A stretch of 64,000 nucleotides of DNA from Streptomyces sp. NBC_01198 (GCF_036010485.1 NZ_CP108568.1:6928001-6992000), one strand, 5' to 3'. Counted from the stretch's first letter, positions 54,091 to 62,702 are shown. The notes: a model not told the origin generated them from the sequence alone. Program-made: numbers and translations.

Positions 54091-54702
54091 TCAAGCGCGG
54101 GCCACCATCAGCACCCCGAGGGTGACCATCGTGCACGCGATGACGACGTCCAGCACCCGCCACGACCCCGGCCGGGAGAACGGCCGCTGCAGCAGCCTGG
54201 CGCCGAAGCCGAGGCCGCTGAACCACAGCACGCTGCCGGCCGCCGCCCCGGCGCCGAACGGCCAGCGCGAGCCGCCGTAGCCGTTGGCGACGGAGCCGAG
54301 CAGCAGCACGGTGTCGAGGTAGACGTGCGGGTTGAGCCAGGTCATCGCCAGGCAGGTGACCACCGCGGCCCGCAGCGAGCCGCCGGCGCTGCCCGCCGCC
54401 TCAAGCCGCTCCGGCCGCAGCGCCCGGCGGGCGGCCAGCACGCCGTACGAGACCAGGAAGGCGCCGCCGATCCAGCCGGTGACGGTGACCGCCGAGGGCC
54501 ACGCCCTGACCACCGAGCCCACTCCGCTGACCCCGACGGAGATCAGCGCCGCGTCGGACAGCGCGCAGATCGCGACCACCGCGGCCACGTGCTCGCGGCG
54601 GATGCCCTGGCGCAGGACGAAGGCGTTCTGCGCGCCGATCGCCACGATCAGCGACAGGCCGGTGCCGAGGCCGGCCAGGGCCGCGAGGAGAGCCGTGTTC
54701 AT
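54091..54702 (-). CDS. lysE: LysE/ArgO-family amino acid exporter
   Basis: 203 residues with five to six helices. The N-terminus LALAGLGTGLSLIVAIGAQNAFVLRQG (with IGAQNAFVLRQG highly characteristic of LysE/ArgO), and CLAMTWLNPHVYLDTVLLLGS (NPHVY motif) place it with the LysE/ArgO exporters, which remove excess lysine or arginine. Start ATG 54702. It diverges from the LysG-type activator across 66 bp, as in Corynebacterium lysE-lysG and E. coli argO-argP. Confidence 0.93.
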   Translation of the reverse strand: MNTALLAALAGLGTGLSLIVAIGAQNAFVLRQGIRREHVAAVVAICALSDAALISVGVSGVGSVVRAWPSAVTVTGWIGGAFLVSYGVLAARRALRPERLEAAGSAGGSLRAAVVTCLAMTWLNPHVYLDTVLLLGSVANGYGGSRWPFGAGAAAGSVLWFSGLGFGARLLQRPFSRPGSWRVLDVVIACTMVTLGVLMVARA

Positions 54703-54768
54703 GGACCGAGGTTAGGAAAGTCCGGTGCGCGCAGTCCAGCTAAGGTTTCTTCACTAACATTAGCTGTT

Positions 54769-55680
54769 GTGATGACGACGACCGGCCTGCCGCTTGACCA
54801 GGTACGTACGCTGCTCGCCGCGGTGGACGAGGGCACCTTCGAAGCGGCGGCCGCGCGGCTCCACGTGACGCCGTCCGCGGTCAGCCAGCGGGTCAAGGCG
54901 CTGGAGCAGCGCACCGGGCGGGTCCTGCTGCTGCGGTCCAAGCCGGTGCGGCCGACACCCTCGGGCGAGGTCGTGGTCCGGTTCGGGCGGCAGCTGGCCC
55001 GGCTGGAGCAGGACGCGGCCGCGGAGATCGGCCTGACCGGCGGGTCGGGACCGATGACGGTGCCGGTCGCCGTCAACGCGGACTCCCTCGCCACCTGGTT
55101 CCTGCCCGCGCTGGCCGAGGCTGCCGGCCGCCTGGACGCCTGCTTCGACCTGCACCGCGACGACCAGGACCACACCGCGCTGCTGCTGCGCCAGGGACGG
55201 GTGATGGCCGCGGTCACCTCCTCGCCCGAGCCCGTGCAGGGCTGCTCCGTACGCCCGCTCGGCCGGATGACCTACCGCGCCTGCGCGACCCCCGCCTTCG
55301 CCGCCCGGCACCTGTCGGGCGGCCCGCTGGCCGAGCTGCTGCCCGCCGCGACCATGGTGGTCTTCGACCGCAAGGACGACATCCAGGACGGCTTCCTGCG
55401 CCGCCTCGCCCCCGGCCGCCCCACGACCGGCCAGGCACGGCATTACGTTCCCGCCTCCGAGTCCTTCACGGCCGCCGTCGCCGCCGGCCTGGGCTGGGGG
55501 ATGGTCCCCGACGCGCAGGCCGCCCCCTACCGCGCGGCCGGCGCCCTGGTCGACCTCGCCCCGGACCAGGCCATGGACGTGCCGCTCTACTGGCAGCAGT
55601 GGAAGCTCGACTCCCCGCCGCTGGCCGCCCTCGCCGCCGCCGTCACCCGCGCCGCCGCCGGCGCCCTCGGGCCGGTCTGA
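54769..55680 (+). CDS. lysG: LysR-family activator LysG/ArgP (ArgP-type)
   Basis: 303 residues. HTH: LPLDQVRTLLAAVDEGTFEAAAARLHVTPSAVSQRVKALEQ; effector domain with VAVNADSLATWFLPALAEAA and WGMVPDAQA. The family member LysG activates lysE when Lys, Arg or His accumulates. GTG 54769 and ATG 54772 are adjacent; no Shine-Dalgarno precedes them, so a leaderless mRNA is likely. A palindromic GC-rich hairpin follows the stop. Confidence 0.92.
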   Translation: MMTTTGLPLDQVRTLLAAVDEGTFEAAAARLHVTPSAVSQRVKALEQRTGRVLLLRSKPVRPTPSGEVVVRFGRQLARLEQDAAAEIGLTGGSGPMTVPVAVNADSLATWFLPALAEAAGRLDACFDLHRDDQDHTALLLRQGRVMAAVTSSPEPVQGCSVRPLGRMTYRACATPAFAARHLSGGPLAELLPAATMVVFDRKDDIQDGFLRRLAPGRPTTGQARHYVPASESFTAAVAAGLGWGMVPDAQAAPYRAAGALVDLAPDQAMDVPLYWQQWKLDSPPLAALAAAVTRAAAGALGPV

Positions 55681-55686
55681 CCCGCC

Positions 55687-55705
55687 CTGCCCGGCCGCCG
55701 GGCAG
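55687..55705. terminator. Short hairpin between convergent lysG and GNAT genes
   Basis: CTGCCCGG and CCGGGCAG (8-bp stem, 3-nt loop) lie between the lysG stop (55680) and the GNAT stop (55716). Confidence 0.55.
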
Positions 55706-55715
55706 CGGGGCGCGG

Positions 55716-56666
55716 TCAGGACCAGATCATGCTGATCATGCGCTCGAAGGTGACGTAGCCGGCGCGGGCGAAGGCGCGGGCCATCGGGGCGTTGCCGAGG
55801 TCGGTGGACGCGCGGATCCGCGGCGCGTCCTGGGCGGCGAGGACGCGGGTGCCCTCGGCCAGCAGGTCGTCGATGTAGCCGTGGCCGCGATGGGCGGGGA
55901 GGACGCCGATGTAGGCGATGATCGGGTGGTAGGCGTTCCTGGCCGGGATGACGAAGCCGACGGGGGCGCCGTCCGGCAGTGTCGCGACCAGCCACCAGGC
56001 GCGCGGGCTGGCGTAGCGGGCGAGCTCGTCCTCGAAGTGGGCGGCCGCCGCCTCGCGGGGTCCGGCGGTGGCGAGCGCGTCGAGGCTGTGGGCGTCGAGC
56101 GTGTTCTCCAGCACCGCGGTCATCAGGGCGACGATCTCCTCGTCGTCCCGCACCGGCCGGAAGGCGAGCCTCCCCGCGAGGGCGGGGATCGCGGTGCCCG
56201 GACGCCATTCCAGCCGCAGCCGCTCCACGAGGAGCCGGGCGCCGGTCCGCTCCAGTACGGCCATCCGGTCCTCGACGGCCTGCCGGGTGGCGCCGTGGTC
56301 CCGCCAGTCGGGCGGCAGGAAACGGGTGTACTCCGGCCTGGCAGCGCCGGGAAGGACCGCCGCCGTCGCCGTGCGCACCAGGTGCTCGGCCACCTCCAGC
56401 CGCTCCGGGTCCCCGGCGTCGTCCTCGATGTCCAGCACGTCGAGGTAGAGGGGGACGCCGTCGCCGGCGCGTCCCCACCACGCCGCCCGGGCCAGCAGGC
56501 GGTCGCCGCGCAGCGCAACCCACATCCACTCCGGGCGGCGGCGCCCGGCTGCGAGGTCGTCGGCCAGCTCGCCGTTCAGGACGTAGGGCAGCCGGGAGAA
56601 CAGGCCGAGCTCCTCCGGCCCGGTGATCGGGCGTACGGCCAGGTCGGTGCGTCGTGTCAGAGGCAA
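55716..56666 (-). CDS. GNAT-family acetyltransferase (two-domain)
   Basis: 316 residues. Only the C-terminal half has a clear acetyl-CoA motif: IAYIGVLPAHRGHGYIDDLLAEG (about 238-262), with VGFVIPARNAYHPI as the core strand and STDLGNAPMARAFARAGY after it. The N-terminal half (about 1-150) may be a degenerate second GNAT fold. Substrate unknown. It sits alone between lysG and the FSSPDF-repeat gene. Confidence 0.83.
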   Translation of the reverse strand: MPLTRRTDLAVRPITGPEELGLFSRLPYVLNGELADDLAAGRRRPEWMWVALRGDRLLARAAWWGRAGDGVPLYLDVLDIEDDAGDPERLEVAEHLVRTATAAVLPGAARPEYTRFLPPDWRDHGATRQAVEDRMAVLERTGARLLVERLRLEWRPGTAIPALAGRLAFRPVRDDEEIVALMTAVLENTLDAHSLDALATAGPREAAAAHFEDELARYASPRAWWLVATLPDGAPVGFVIPARNAYHPIIAYIGVLPAHRGHGYIDDLLAEGTRVLAAQDAPRIRASTDLGNAPMARAFARAGYVTFERMISMIWS

Positions 56667-56774
56667 GCTGTGGCTCCGCGGGGTGGGGGTGCTGGATCGT
56701 CCGCCGCAGTCAACACCGCGAGTCCCCCCGGCGCGAGATCTTTTCCGCCGGCCGTGCGGGCCGTCCGGCGGCGG

Positions 56775-57035
56775 CTATTCCCCCATCGCCCCCGGTGTGG
56801 TGAAGTCCGGGCTGGAAAAACCGGGCTTGGTGAAGCCGATCTCGTCAGGGACGAGGTCGTCGGCGCCCTCCGCCTCGTAGTCGGGGCCTTCGAAGGGCGG
56901 GACGACGTAGTCGGGCGGGGTGTAGTCGCCTATCGAGGAGTCGGGGCCGCTGAAATCGGGGCTGGAGAAGTCCGGGCTGGAGAAACCGGGCGAGAAGTCC
57001 GGCTCCTCCTGCGGGGGCTGTGATGCGTCGCTCAT
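56775..57035 (-). CDS. Small repeat protein with FSSPDF units (86 residues)
   Basis: I do not recognise this protein. ATG 57035 follows GGAGGAG by five bases, so it is well translated. It is acidic and lacks a signal peptide and membrane segment. The body repeats a six-residue unit: PGFSSPDFSSPDFSGPD near the N-terminus and KPGFSSPDFTTPG near the C-terminus, with YTPPDYVVPPFEGPDY between. Pro, Asp, Phe and Tyr dominate. It could be an unstructured scaffold or a repetitive precursor peptide. It diverges from the L36 gene across about 105 bp. Confidence 0.68.
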   Translation of the reverse strand: MSDASQPPQEEPDFSPGFSSPDFSSPDFSGPDSSIGDYTPPDYVVPPFEGPDYEAEGADDLVPDEIGFTKPGFSSPDFTTPGAMGE

Positions 57036-57140
57036 GCCGTCTCCTCCGTACGGGCGGCGCGGTGGAATGAATACCGGGCCGCCGCCGTTGTCAAGCGTGC
57101 AGGAAGAGTATGACGAGCACACGAAGAGAAAGGCGCCCCC

Positions 57141-57263
57141 ATGAAAGTACGCAATTCCCTGCGGTCGCTGAAGAACCGCCCGGGCGCCCAGATCGTGCGC
57201 CGGCGCGGCAAGGTCTACGTGATCAACCGCAAGGACCCGCGCTCGAAGGCCCGCCAGGGCTGA
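57141..57263 (+). CDS. rpmJ: 50S ribosomal protein L36, zinc-free (C-minus) paralogue
   Basis: 40 residues: MKVRNSLRSLKNRPG then QIVRRRGKVYVINRKDPRSKARQG. It matches L36 but lacks the four zinc-ribbon cysteines, so it is the C-minus form that replaces the zinc form during zinc starvation; these genes are often under Zur. No clear Zur box was found upstream, and none of its usual C-minus ribosomal partner genes are beside it. AAAGG lies upstream of ATG 57141. Confidence 0.93.
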   Translation: MKVRNSLRSLKNRPGAQIVRRRGKVYVINRKDPRSKARQG

Positions 57264-57669
57264 CGCGGCGCACCTGCTGAGCGACTCGGCCCCGGCGCAC
57301 CGCGTCGGGGCCGCGGTATGTCCGGCGCGGACCGCGGGCCTGAGGTGTCGGCGGAGTGTCCACGGCCACCGGGTGGATGCCGCGGCATCGCACCGGCATG
57401 TTGCGCCGGTGCGATGCCGGAAGGCCCCCTGACCGCCGCGGCCGCGCGCCGGGTGTTCGGCGCGCGACACCGCGGACGGGGGTCGGTCCGGATCACCGCG
57501 GCGCCCCGGGCCACCGCGGATCGTCCGGTCGCCGGGCGGTCGTCGATCATGCTCGACCCACTATGCCGTGCCGGGTCCGCTGAGGACCAGACCACTTGAA
57601 GTGAATATTGGGATTGCTGTGCATGGCCGCGCGTCGCGCCGCCGCCGACTCCCGTACCGCGGCGGGACG
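57264..57669. other. 406-bp gap after rpmJ
   Basis: It holds a 7-bp GGCCCCG/CGGGGCC hairpin at 57288-57312 (likely rpmJ terminator) and the large hairpin at 57383-57419. Translated frames here are Arg/Gly/Pro-rich without ribosome sites; no gene recognised. Confidence 0.5.
57383..57419. repeat. 15-bp inverted repeat hairpin
   Basis: CGGCATCGCACCGGC (57383-57397) pairs perfectly with 57405-57419 around a 7-nt loop. It is 120 bp past rpmJ and 250 bp past the TetR stop, so it is further from either than a usual terminator. Confidence 0.7.
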
Positions 57670-58359
57670 TCAGCCCTCGCGGGCCGCGCCTCCGGCGCCG
57701 ATCTGCCGCAACTGCTCGCGCGTCACCGCCGGGGGGCTGTCCGGCGGAACGGCGACGTCCCGCAAGCCCGCCAGCTGGATGTCCAACTGCCGTTGCCAGG
57801 CGTTCGGTACGACGGCGCCGCTGGTCTCCACGATGCCGCGCAGGCCCCAGATCAGCGCCATGATGTCGCCCAGCTCGACGCCGGGCGCGACCCGTCCCGA
57901 CTCCTGCGCCTGGACCAGCAGTTGGCTGACCCGGTCGCGCAACTGCTCGACGCAGGACGCCTTGGACTGGGTGACCAGCTTGTCGGCGTAGCCGCGGTGC
58001 TCGGCCAGCGAGCGGCCGATGACCCGCAGGAACCTCTCCAGGCCCCTGCCGTCCGGCAGGGCGAGGGATCTGCGCGCCACCTCGGTCAGCTCGCGCAGCA
58101 TCCGGCCGGCGATCTCGTCGACCAGCGCCTCCTTGTTGGGGAAGCGCCGGTACACCGTGCCGACGCCCACGCCGGCCCGCGAGGCGATCAGCTCCATGCT
58201 CGCGTCGGTGCCGAACTCCGAGAGCACCTCACGGGCCGCCTCGATGACCAGCTGCTGGTTGCGTACCGCGTCCCGTCGCAGCGGCTTGCCGGCCGGGTCC
58301 TGGCCGGGCGGCGGCGCCGGTGCCGGCGCCACCGCCTTCGGGTGCGCGTGTCGTGTCAT
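57670..58359 (-). CDS. TetR-family repressor of the adjacent DHA2 pump
   Basis: 229 residues. HTH at about 33-80: RNQQLVIEAAREVLSEFG, then MELIASRAGVGVGTVYRRFPNKEALVDEI. The ligand domain follows. It lies 42 bp downstream of the DHA2 pump on the same strand, so pump and regulator are one unit, and a large double operator lies before the pump. Start ATG 58359; only weak ribosome site. Confidence 0.9.
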   Translation of the reverse strand: MTRHAHPKAVAPAPAPPPGQDPAGKPLRRDAVRNQQLVIEAAREVLSEFGTDASMELIASRAGVGVGTVYRRFPNKEALVDEIAGRMLRELTEVARRSLALPDGRGLERFLRVIGRSLAEHRGYADKLVTQSKASCVEQLRDRVSQLLVQAQESGRVAPGVELGDIMALIWGLRGIVETSGAVVPNAWQRQLDIQLAGLRDVAVPPDSPPAVTREQLRQIGAGGAAREG

Positions 58360-58401
58360 CGCCGCTCACTCACTTCCGCCGGGTGCCCGCCGCCCCAAGG
58401 C

Positions 58402-59871
58402 TCATTCCGGTTTGTCACCCACGACGGTACCCCCGGGAACCATCGCCAGCTCCGGATGCTGCGGCTCGTCGGCGAAATCGATCCGGCTGGTGCGACGGCC
58501 GACCGGGATCAGCGTCGCCGCGATGGCCGCGATCACCATGGCGGCGCCCAGCATGGCGAAGCCGTGGGTGTAGCCGGCCTCCCGCGGCAGGCCGTCGGCG
58601 GCCGGGCTCGCGGTGACGACGCTGGCCATCAGCGCGGCACCGATGGAGCCGCCGATGGTGCGGATGTTGGCGTTCATACCGCTGGCCACACCGGTCTGCG
58701 CGGCCGGGACCGCACTGACGATCAGGCTGGACATCGCGGCGAAGGTCAGTCCGAAGCCCGCGCCCATGATGGCGGTGGCCAGGTACAGCTCCCAGCTGCT
58801 GGTGTGCGCGAAGGCCAGCAGCGCCATCGAGGCGGCGCCGATCAGCGAGCCCATCAGGACGACCTTCTTGCCGCCGATGCGGTTGGCGAGGCCGTTCGCG
58901 CCGAGCCCGACCAGGAACATCGTGGCAGACATCGGCAGCAGGATCAGCCCGGACTGGGTGATGCTGGCGCCGAAGCCGTATCCGGTGGACTTCGGGGTCT
59001 GCACGAACTCCGGCAGGAAGGCGAAGACCGCGTACATCCCGACGCCGACCAGCAGCGCCACCAGGTTGTTCGTCCACACCGCGGGCCGGGCCATCATCTT
59101 CATGTCGATCAGCGGAGTGGCGGCCCGCAGCTCGACGAGCACCCAGGCCACCGCGAGCACGACGGCCGCCGCGATCAGGCCGATCACCTTGCCGGAGCCC
59201 CAGCCCCACACCGGGGCCTCGCTGAGCGCGACGAGCAGGGCCACCAGCCAGGCGGACAGCAGGACCGCGGGCGCCCAGCTGATCCTGCCCGCCGTGCGGA
59301 CCGGCGACTCGGGGACGAAGAAGTGGGCCGCGATCGCCGACACCAGGGTCAGGATCATCGGCAGCCAGAACAGCCAGTGGTAGTCGAGCGCGTTGACGAT
59401 CGGTCCCGCAAGCACGATGCCCAGGCCGCCGCCGACCGCCAGGATCGAGGCGATCAGGCCGACCGCGCCGTTCAGCTTCTCGCGTGGGAACTCGTCGCGG
59501 ATGATGCCGAAGGCCAGCGGCAGCACACCGCCGCCGATGCCCTGGATGGCCCGGGCGATGATCATCACCGTGACGTTGGTGGCCAGCGCTGCGAGCAGCG
59601 ACCCCACGGCCAGGGCGCCGAGGGTCGCGACGAAGACGCGCTCCTTGCCGATCATGTCGCCTACCCGGCCCATGATCGGCGTGAATATCGAGGCGGACAG
59701 CAGGTAGGCGGTCAGCACCCAGGTCACGGTGTTCTGGTTGGTGTGCAGGTCGGCCTGGATCGTCGGCAGCACCGGGGTGACCAGGGACTGGAGCAGCGCG
59801 TACGCGCTCACGCCCGCCGCAAGGACCGCGAACGTGACCTGGTGGTGTGTGCGCCGGGTCTCGGACGCCAT
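58402..59871 (-). CDS. DHA2-family MFS efflux pump, first gene of TetR-regulated operon
   Basis: 489 residues, 14 helices. N-terminal VTPVLPTIQADLHTNQNTVTWVLTAYLLSASIFTPIMGRVGDMIGKERVFV includes motif A (GRVGDMIGKER), and ARAIQGIGGGVLPLAFGIIRDEFPRE follows. Expected H+-coupled drug or metabolite export. ATG 59871 follows AAGGAG by five bases; an earlier in-frame start exists but has no ribosome site. The 66-bp inverted repeat just upstream is the probable TetR operator. Confidence 0.9.
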   Translation of the reverse strand: MASETRRTHHQVTFAVLAAGVSAYALLQSLVTPVLPTIQADLHTNQNTVTWVLTAYLLSASIFTPIMGRVGDMIGKERVFVATLGALAVGSLLAALATNVTVMIIARAIQGIGGGVLPLAFGIIRDEFPREKLNGAVGLIASILAVGGGLGIVLAGPIVNALDYHWLFWLPMILTLVSAIAAHFFVPESPVRTAGRISWAPAVLLSAWLVALLVALSEAPVWGWGSGKVIGLIAAAVVLAVAWVLVELRAATPLIDMKMMARPAVWTNNLVALLVGVGMYAVFAFLPEFVQTPKSTGYGFGASITQSGLILLPMSATMFLVGLGANGLANRIGGKKVVLMGSLIGAASMALLAFAHTSSWELYLATAIMGAGFGLTFAAMSSLIVSAVPAAQTGVASGMNANIRTIGGSIGAALMASVVTASPAADGLPREAGYTHGFAMLGAAMVIAAIAATLIPVGRRTSRIDFADEPQHPELAMVPGGTVVGDKPE

Positions 59872-59886
59872 GGAACTCCTTCGCAA

Positions 59887-59952
59887 GATGAAACGGAACG
59901 ATCATTCCGGAAGCCCAGGATAAGGGATCAGGAATGACGATTCCGTTTCATC
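59887..59952. promoter_or_regulatory. TetR-type double operator: two 22-bp arms in inverted orientation
   Basis: Arm 59887-59908 and arm 59931-59952 are inverted copies: both carry GATGAAACGGAA and CATTCC; the four bases between differ. Each arm contains a near-palindrome of the GGAA-N6-TTCC kind (GGAACGATCATTCC, and GGAATGACGATTCC). It starts 16 bp upstream of the pump start and likely binds the TetR protein at 57670. Confidence 0.72.
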
Positions 59953-60063
59953 CCGATGAGGGAAAGCGCACACCCGGCCCGGGAATTTTCGGGCGCCCCG
60001 CGCACACCGGCCCTGACCTGAGCCTTCGGGCCCCGGCCGGCGCGGTGCCGGAACCCGGGGCAA

Positions 60064-60077
60064 TGGGAGCGCTCCCA
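60064..60077. promoter_or_regulatory. CebR-consensus operator TGGGAGCGCTCCCA without an obvious target
   Basis: An exact 14-bp match to CebR consensus in the pump/methyltransferase divergent region. It is 72 bp upstream of the methyltransferase start and 193 bp from the pump start. Neither looks cellulose-related. Confidence 0.75.
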
Positions 60078-60148
60078 CGGCGGTGCGCTCCCCACCCGGG
60101 GGCGCTCTGCCACCCCGGCGTGCACCGGACCCGGCCTATTCTGACGTT

Positions 60149-60871
60149 GTGTTCTCACCCGAGGGGCCCACCCTGCGCGAACTGGCCGTCCAGGCGCTGT
60201 CGTCCGTCGACCGCGGCTACGACCTGCTCGCCCCGACCTTCGACCACACGCCGTTCCGCACCCCGGACCGCTTCCTCGACGCGACAGCCGCCGCCCTGGC
60301 GCCGCTCGGCCCCTTCGACGCCGGGCTCGACCTGTGCTGCGGTACGGGCGCGGGCCTGCGGGCACTCGCACCGCTGTGCAGAAAGCGCCTGACCGGCGTC
60401 GACTTCAGCGCCGGCATGCTGGCGAGGGCCCGTACGACGGCGGTGCCGGCCGGCGGGCCGCGGCCGCGGTGGGTACGGGCCGACGCCCGCGCGCTGCCCT
60501 TCGACGGGGCCTTCGACCTGGTGGTGAGCTTCGGCGCCTTCGGGCACTTCCTGCCCGCCGAGCGGCCCGGGCTGTTCGCCCAGGTGCGCCGGGCGCTGCG
60601 CCCCGGCGGCCTGTTCGCCTTCCCGATCGGCGCCCCGCCGCCCGTCACCTCGCCCTGGTACTGGGCGGCGGCCGGCTTCGACGGCGCCATGCGGGTGCGC
60701 AACGCGGTGTGGCGCCCGCCCTTCGTCATGTACTACCGCACCTTCCCGTACTCCGCGGTGCGGGACGACCTCGCGGCGGCCGGCTTCGACGTGGCGCTCC
60801 ACGCGCTCGACGACTTCGGCCGCCGCGAGGACGGCAGCCCGCGGGCCGGGCTGGTGCTGGGCCGGGCCTGA
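60149..60871 (+). CDS. SAM-dependent methyltransferase (class I)
   Basis: 240 residues. Motif I LDLCCGTGAGLRALAPL (about 50-66), motif II GVDFSAGMLARAR, motif III RADARALPFDGAFDLVVSFGAFGHFL, then RALRPGGLFAF: a standard methyltransferase of the ubiquinone/small-molecule type. Substrate unknown. GTG 60149 is chosen; TATTCT at 60137-60142 is seven bases upstream, so it may be leaderless. A perfect CebR-type operator lies 72 bp upstream. Confidence 0.82.
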   Translation: MFSPEGPTLRELAVQALSSVDRGYDLLAPTFDHTPFRTPDRFLDATAAALAPLGPFDAGLDLCCGTGAGLRALAPLCRKRLTGVDFSAGMLARARTTAVPAGGPRPRWVRADARALPFDGAFDLVVSFGAFGHFLPAERPGLFAQVRRALRPGGLFAFPIGAPPPVTSPWYWAAAGFDGAMRVRNAVWRPPFVMYYRTFPYSAVRDDLAAAGFDVALHALDDFGRREDGSPRAGLVLGRA

Positions 60872-60935
60872 CACCTCCGGCCCGGCCCGCGGCGTCGCGG
60901 ACGGCCCGGCCCGCGCGGCCTGTGGCCGTCCGCCG

Positions 60936-62450
60936 TCAGCAGCCGCCGTCCGCGATCACGTAGTAGTCCGTGCCGGTCTGCTTGAGCGTGTGCGTGGTGA
61001 ACAGGTTCCACAGGCCCATGTTCTGGTTGGACCCGTCGGCGTAGGTGTAGCCGCCGCTCTGGTGGGCGCGGCCTGCCACCACCTGGTTGTAGTTGTTGTC
61101 GGTGAAGCACTGGCCCGTGCCGCCGCTGTCCGACCCGGTGGTGGTCGCGGCGACCGCACCCGAGGCCGGGCCCGCGGTGCCCGCGGAGTCGACGGCGGCG
61201 ACGGTGTAGCTGTACGCCGTGCCCGCGGTCAGGCCGGTGTCGGTGTAGGAGGTCGCGGTGGGCGAACCCACCTGCGTGCCGCCGCGGTAGACCCGGTAGG
61301 AGGCCGCGCCGGAGACCGCGGTCCAGCTCAGCGAGACGGTGCTGCCGGTGGTGCCGGAGACGGTGAGCCCGGCGGGCGCCGGCAGGGCGCCGCCACCACC
61401 ACCGGGCGGGGTCGAGCCGTCGAGACCCCAGAAGCGCGCGGTGTAGTAGCTGGAGCAGATGGTGTCCAGGTAGTACGAGCCCGCCGTGCCGCACTGCTCG
61501 GTGCCGGAACCCGGGTCCACCGCGAGCCCGTGGCCCATCCCGGCGATCTGGTAGAGCTGCACCGCCGGCGCGCCCGAGGAGTCGTTGTAGACGCTGAGCG
61601 TGGTGCCGCCGGGCAGCGACTGGGTGGACGACGCGGTCTGCCCGATGCCCCACACGTTCGTCCACTGGTCGCGCAACTCGGTTCCGTTGACCGGCTGGAC
61701 GGTGTAGTCCGAGGCGCCCTGCCAGATCGCCACCCGGGGCCAGGGGCCCGCGTAGCCGGGGTAGGAGGCCCGTACCTTGTCGCCGAGCTGGGCCGGCGTC
61801 AGGTTGAGGCTGCCGTACTGGCAGGTGGAGGCGGCGGTCTGCGAGGTGGCGCACTGCGCGGGGAGCCCCGAGTCGACCGCGCCGCCGACGAAGACGTCCG
61901 GGTAGTCGGCGAGCAGATCGGCGGTCATGCCGCCGCCCGCGGACAGGCCGGTGACGTAGACCCGCCGGCTGTTCGAGCCGTACTGCGCCACCGCGTGCGA
62001 CACCATCGAGACGACCGAGGCCGCCTCGCCCTTGCCACGGGTGTCCTTGGCCGGGTCGAACCAGCTGAAGCAGGACAGCGAGTTGTTGGACGCGCTGGTC
62101 TGCGGCAGGACCAGGGCGAAGCCCCACAGGTCGGCGTACTTCTGCCAGCCGGAGTGGGAGAAGTAGTCGCTCGCGGACTGCGAGCAGCCGTGCAGCGCGA
62201 CCACCACCGGCGCCCCGGTCGGCAGCCCGGCGGGCGCGTACTCGTACATGGCGAGGTTGCCCGGGTTCGAGCCGAAGGAGGTGACCTGGGTCAGGCCCGC
62301 CGCGGCGGCCGGCGCGGCGCCGGCGACGGCGCCCCGGCAGGCGGCGACCAGGGCGAGCACGCCCGTCACCGCGACGGCGATCCTGCGGCGGACGCTGCCG
62401 GGCCCGCGGGCGGCTCCCGGCGCGGGGCGGGGGAGCGGAGAGCTGTTCAT
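60936..62450 (-). CDS. Secreted PHB-depolymerase-family esterase with Fn3 and C-terminal binding-type domain
   Basis: 504 residues. Signal peptide (about 1-50) then an alpha/beta-hydrolase domain (about 55-330) with oxyanion-hole VVALHGCSQSASDYFS, catalytic serine in VTGLSAGGGMTADL, Asp in WQGASDYTVQP and His in IAGMGHGLAVDPG; Gly-rich linker, Fn3 (about 352-440) and a short Cys-bearing C-terminal domain. The family includes extracellular poly-3-hydroxybutyrate depolymerases and feruloyl/acetylxylan esterases. Diverges from 3-hydroxybutyrate dehydrogenase, which supports PHB use. ATG 62450 follows AGGAG. Confidence 0.87.
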   Translation of the reverse strand: MNSSPLPRPAPGAARGPGSVRRRIAVAVTGVLALVAACRGAVAGAAPAAAAGLTQVTSFGSNPGNLAMYEYAPAGLPTGAPVVVALHGCSQSASDYFSHSGWQKYADLWGFALVLPQTSASNNSLSCFSWFDPAKDTRGKGEAASVVSMVSHAVAQYGSNSRRVYVTGLSAGGGMTADLLADYPDVFVGGAVDSGLPAQCATSQTAASTCQYGSLNLTPAQLGDKVRASYPGYAGPWPRVAIWQGASDYTVQPVNGTELRDQWTNVWGIGQTASSTQSLPGGTTLSVYNDSSGAPAVQLYQIAGMGHGLAVDPGSGTEQCGTAGSYYLDTICSSYYTARFWGLDGSTPPGGGGGALPAPAGLTVSGTTGSTVSLSWTAVSGAASYRVYRGGTQVGSPTATSYTDTGLTAGTAYSYTVAAVDSAGTAGPASGAVAATTTGSDSGGTGQCFTDNNYNQVVAGRAHQSGGYTYADGSNQNMGLWNLFTTHTLKQTGTDYYVIADGGC

Positions 62451-62702
62451 GGCGCACTCCTATGGGGGGATCCTTTTGGCGTTGGACGGTAGGACCGCGA
62501 CCAGGCCGCAGACACGTGACGGACCCCCATGCCCGCGCGCCGGAAGTGGCGCGCACGGCCATTGCGGGGCGGCGGCGCGGCTACCGCCCCGCCCGCCCGG
62601 CCGGCGGCCGCCGCGACATGGGTGCGGACGCCACCCCGGGCCGGGGAAGTATGGGCGCAGGACACGTGTGCGCTGTACGGCAACGTTCCTAGCGTGGCCG
62701 CC

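Noticed and set aside
57568..59937. Plus-strand 789-codon frame opposite tetR and the DHA2 pump
   Set aside because: Rich in Gln, Asp, Arg and His without domains; antisense shadow.
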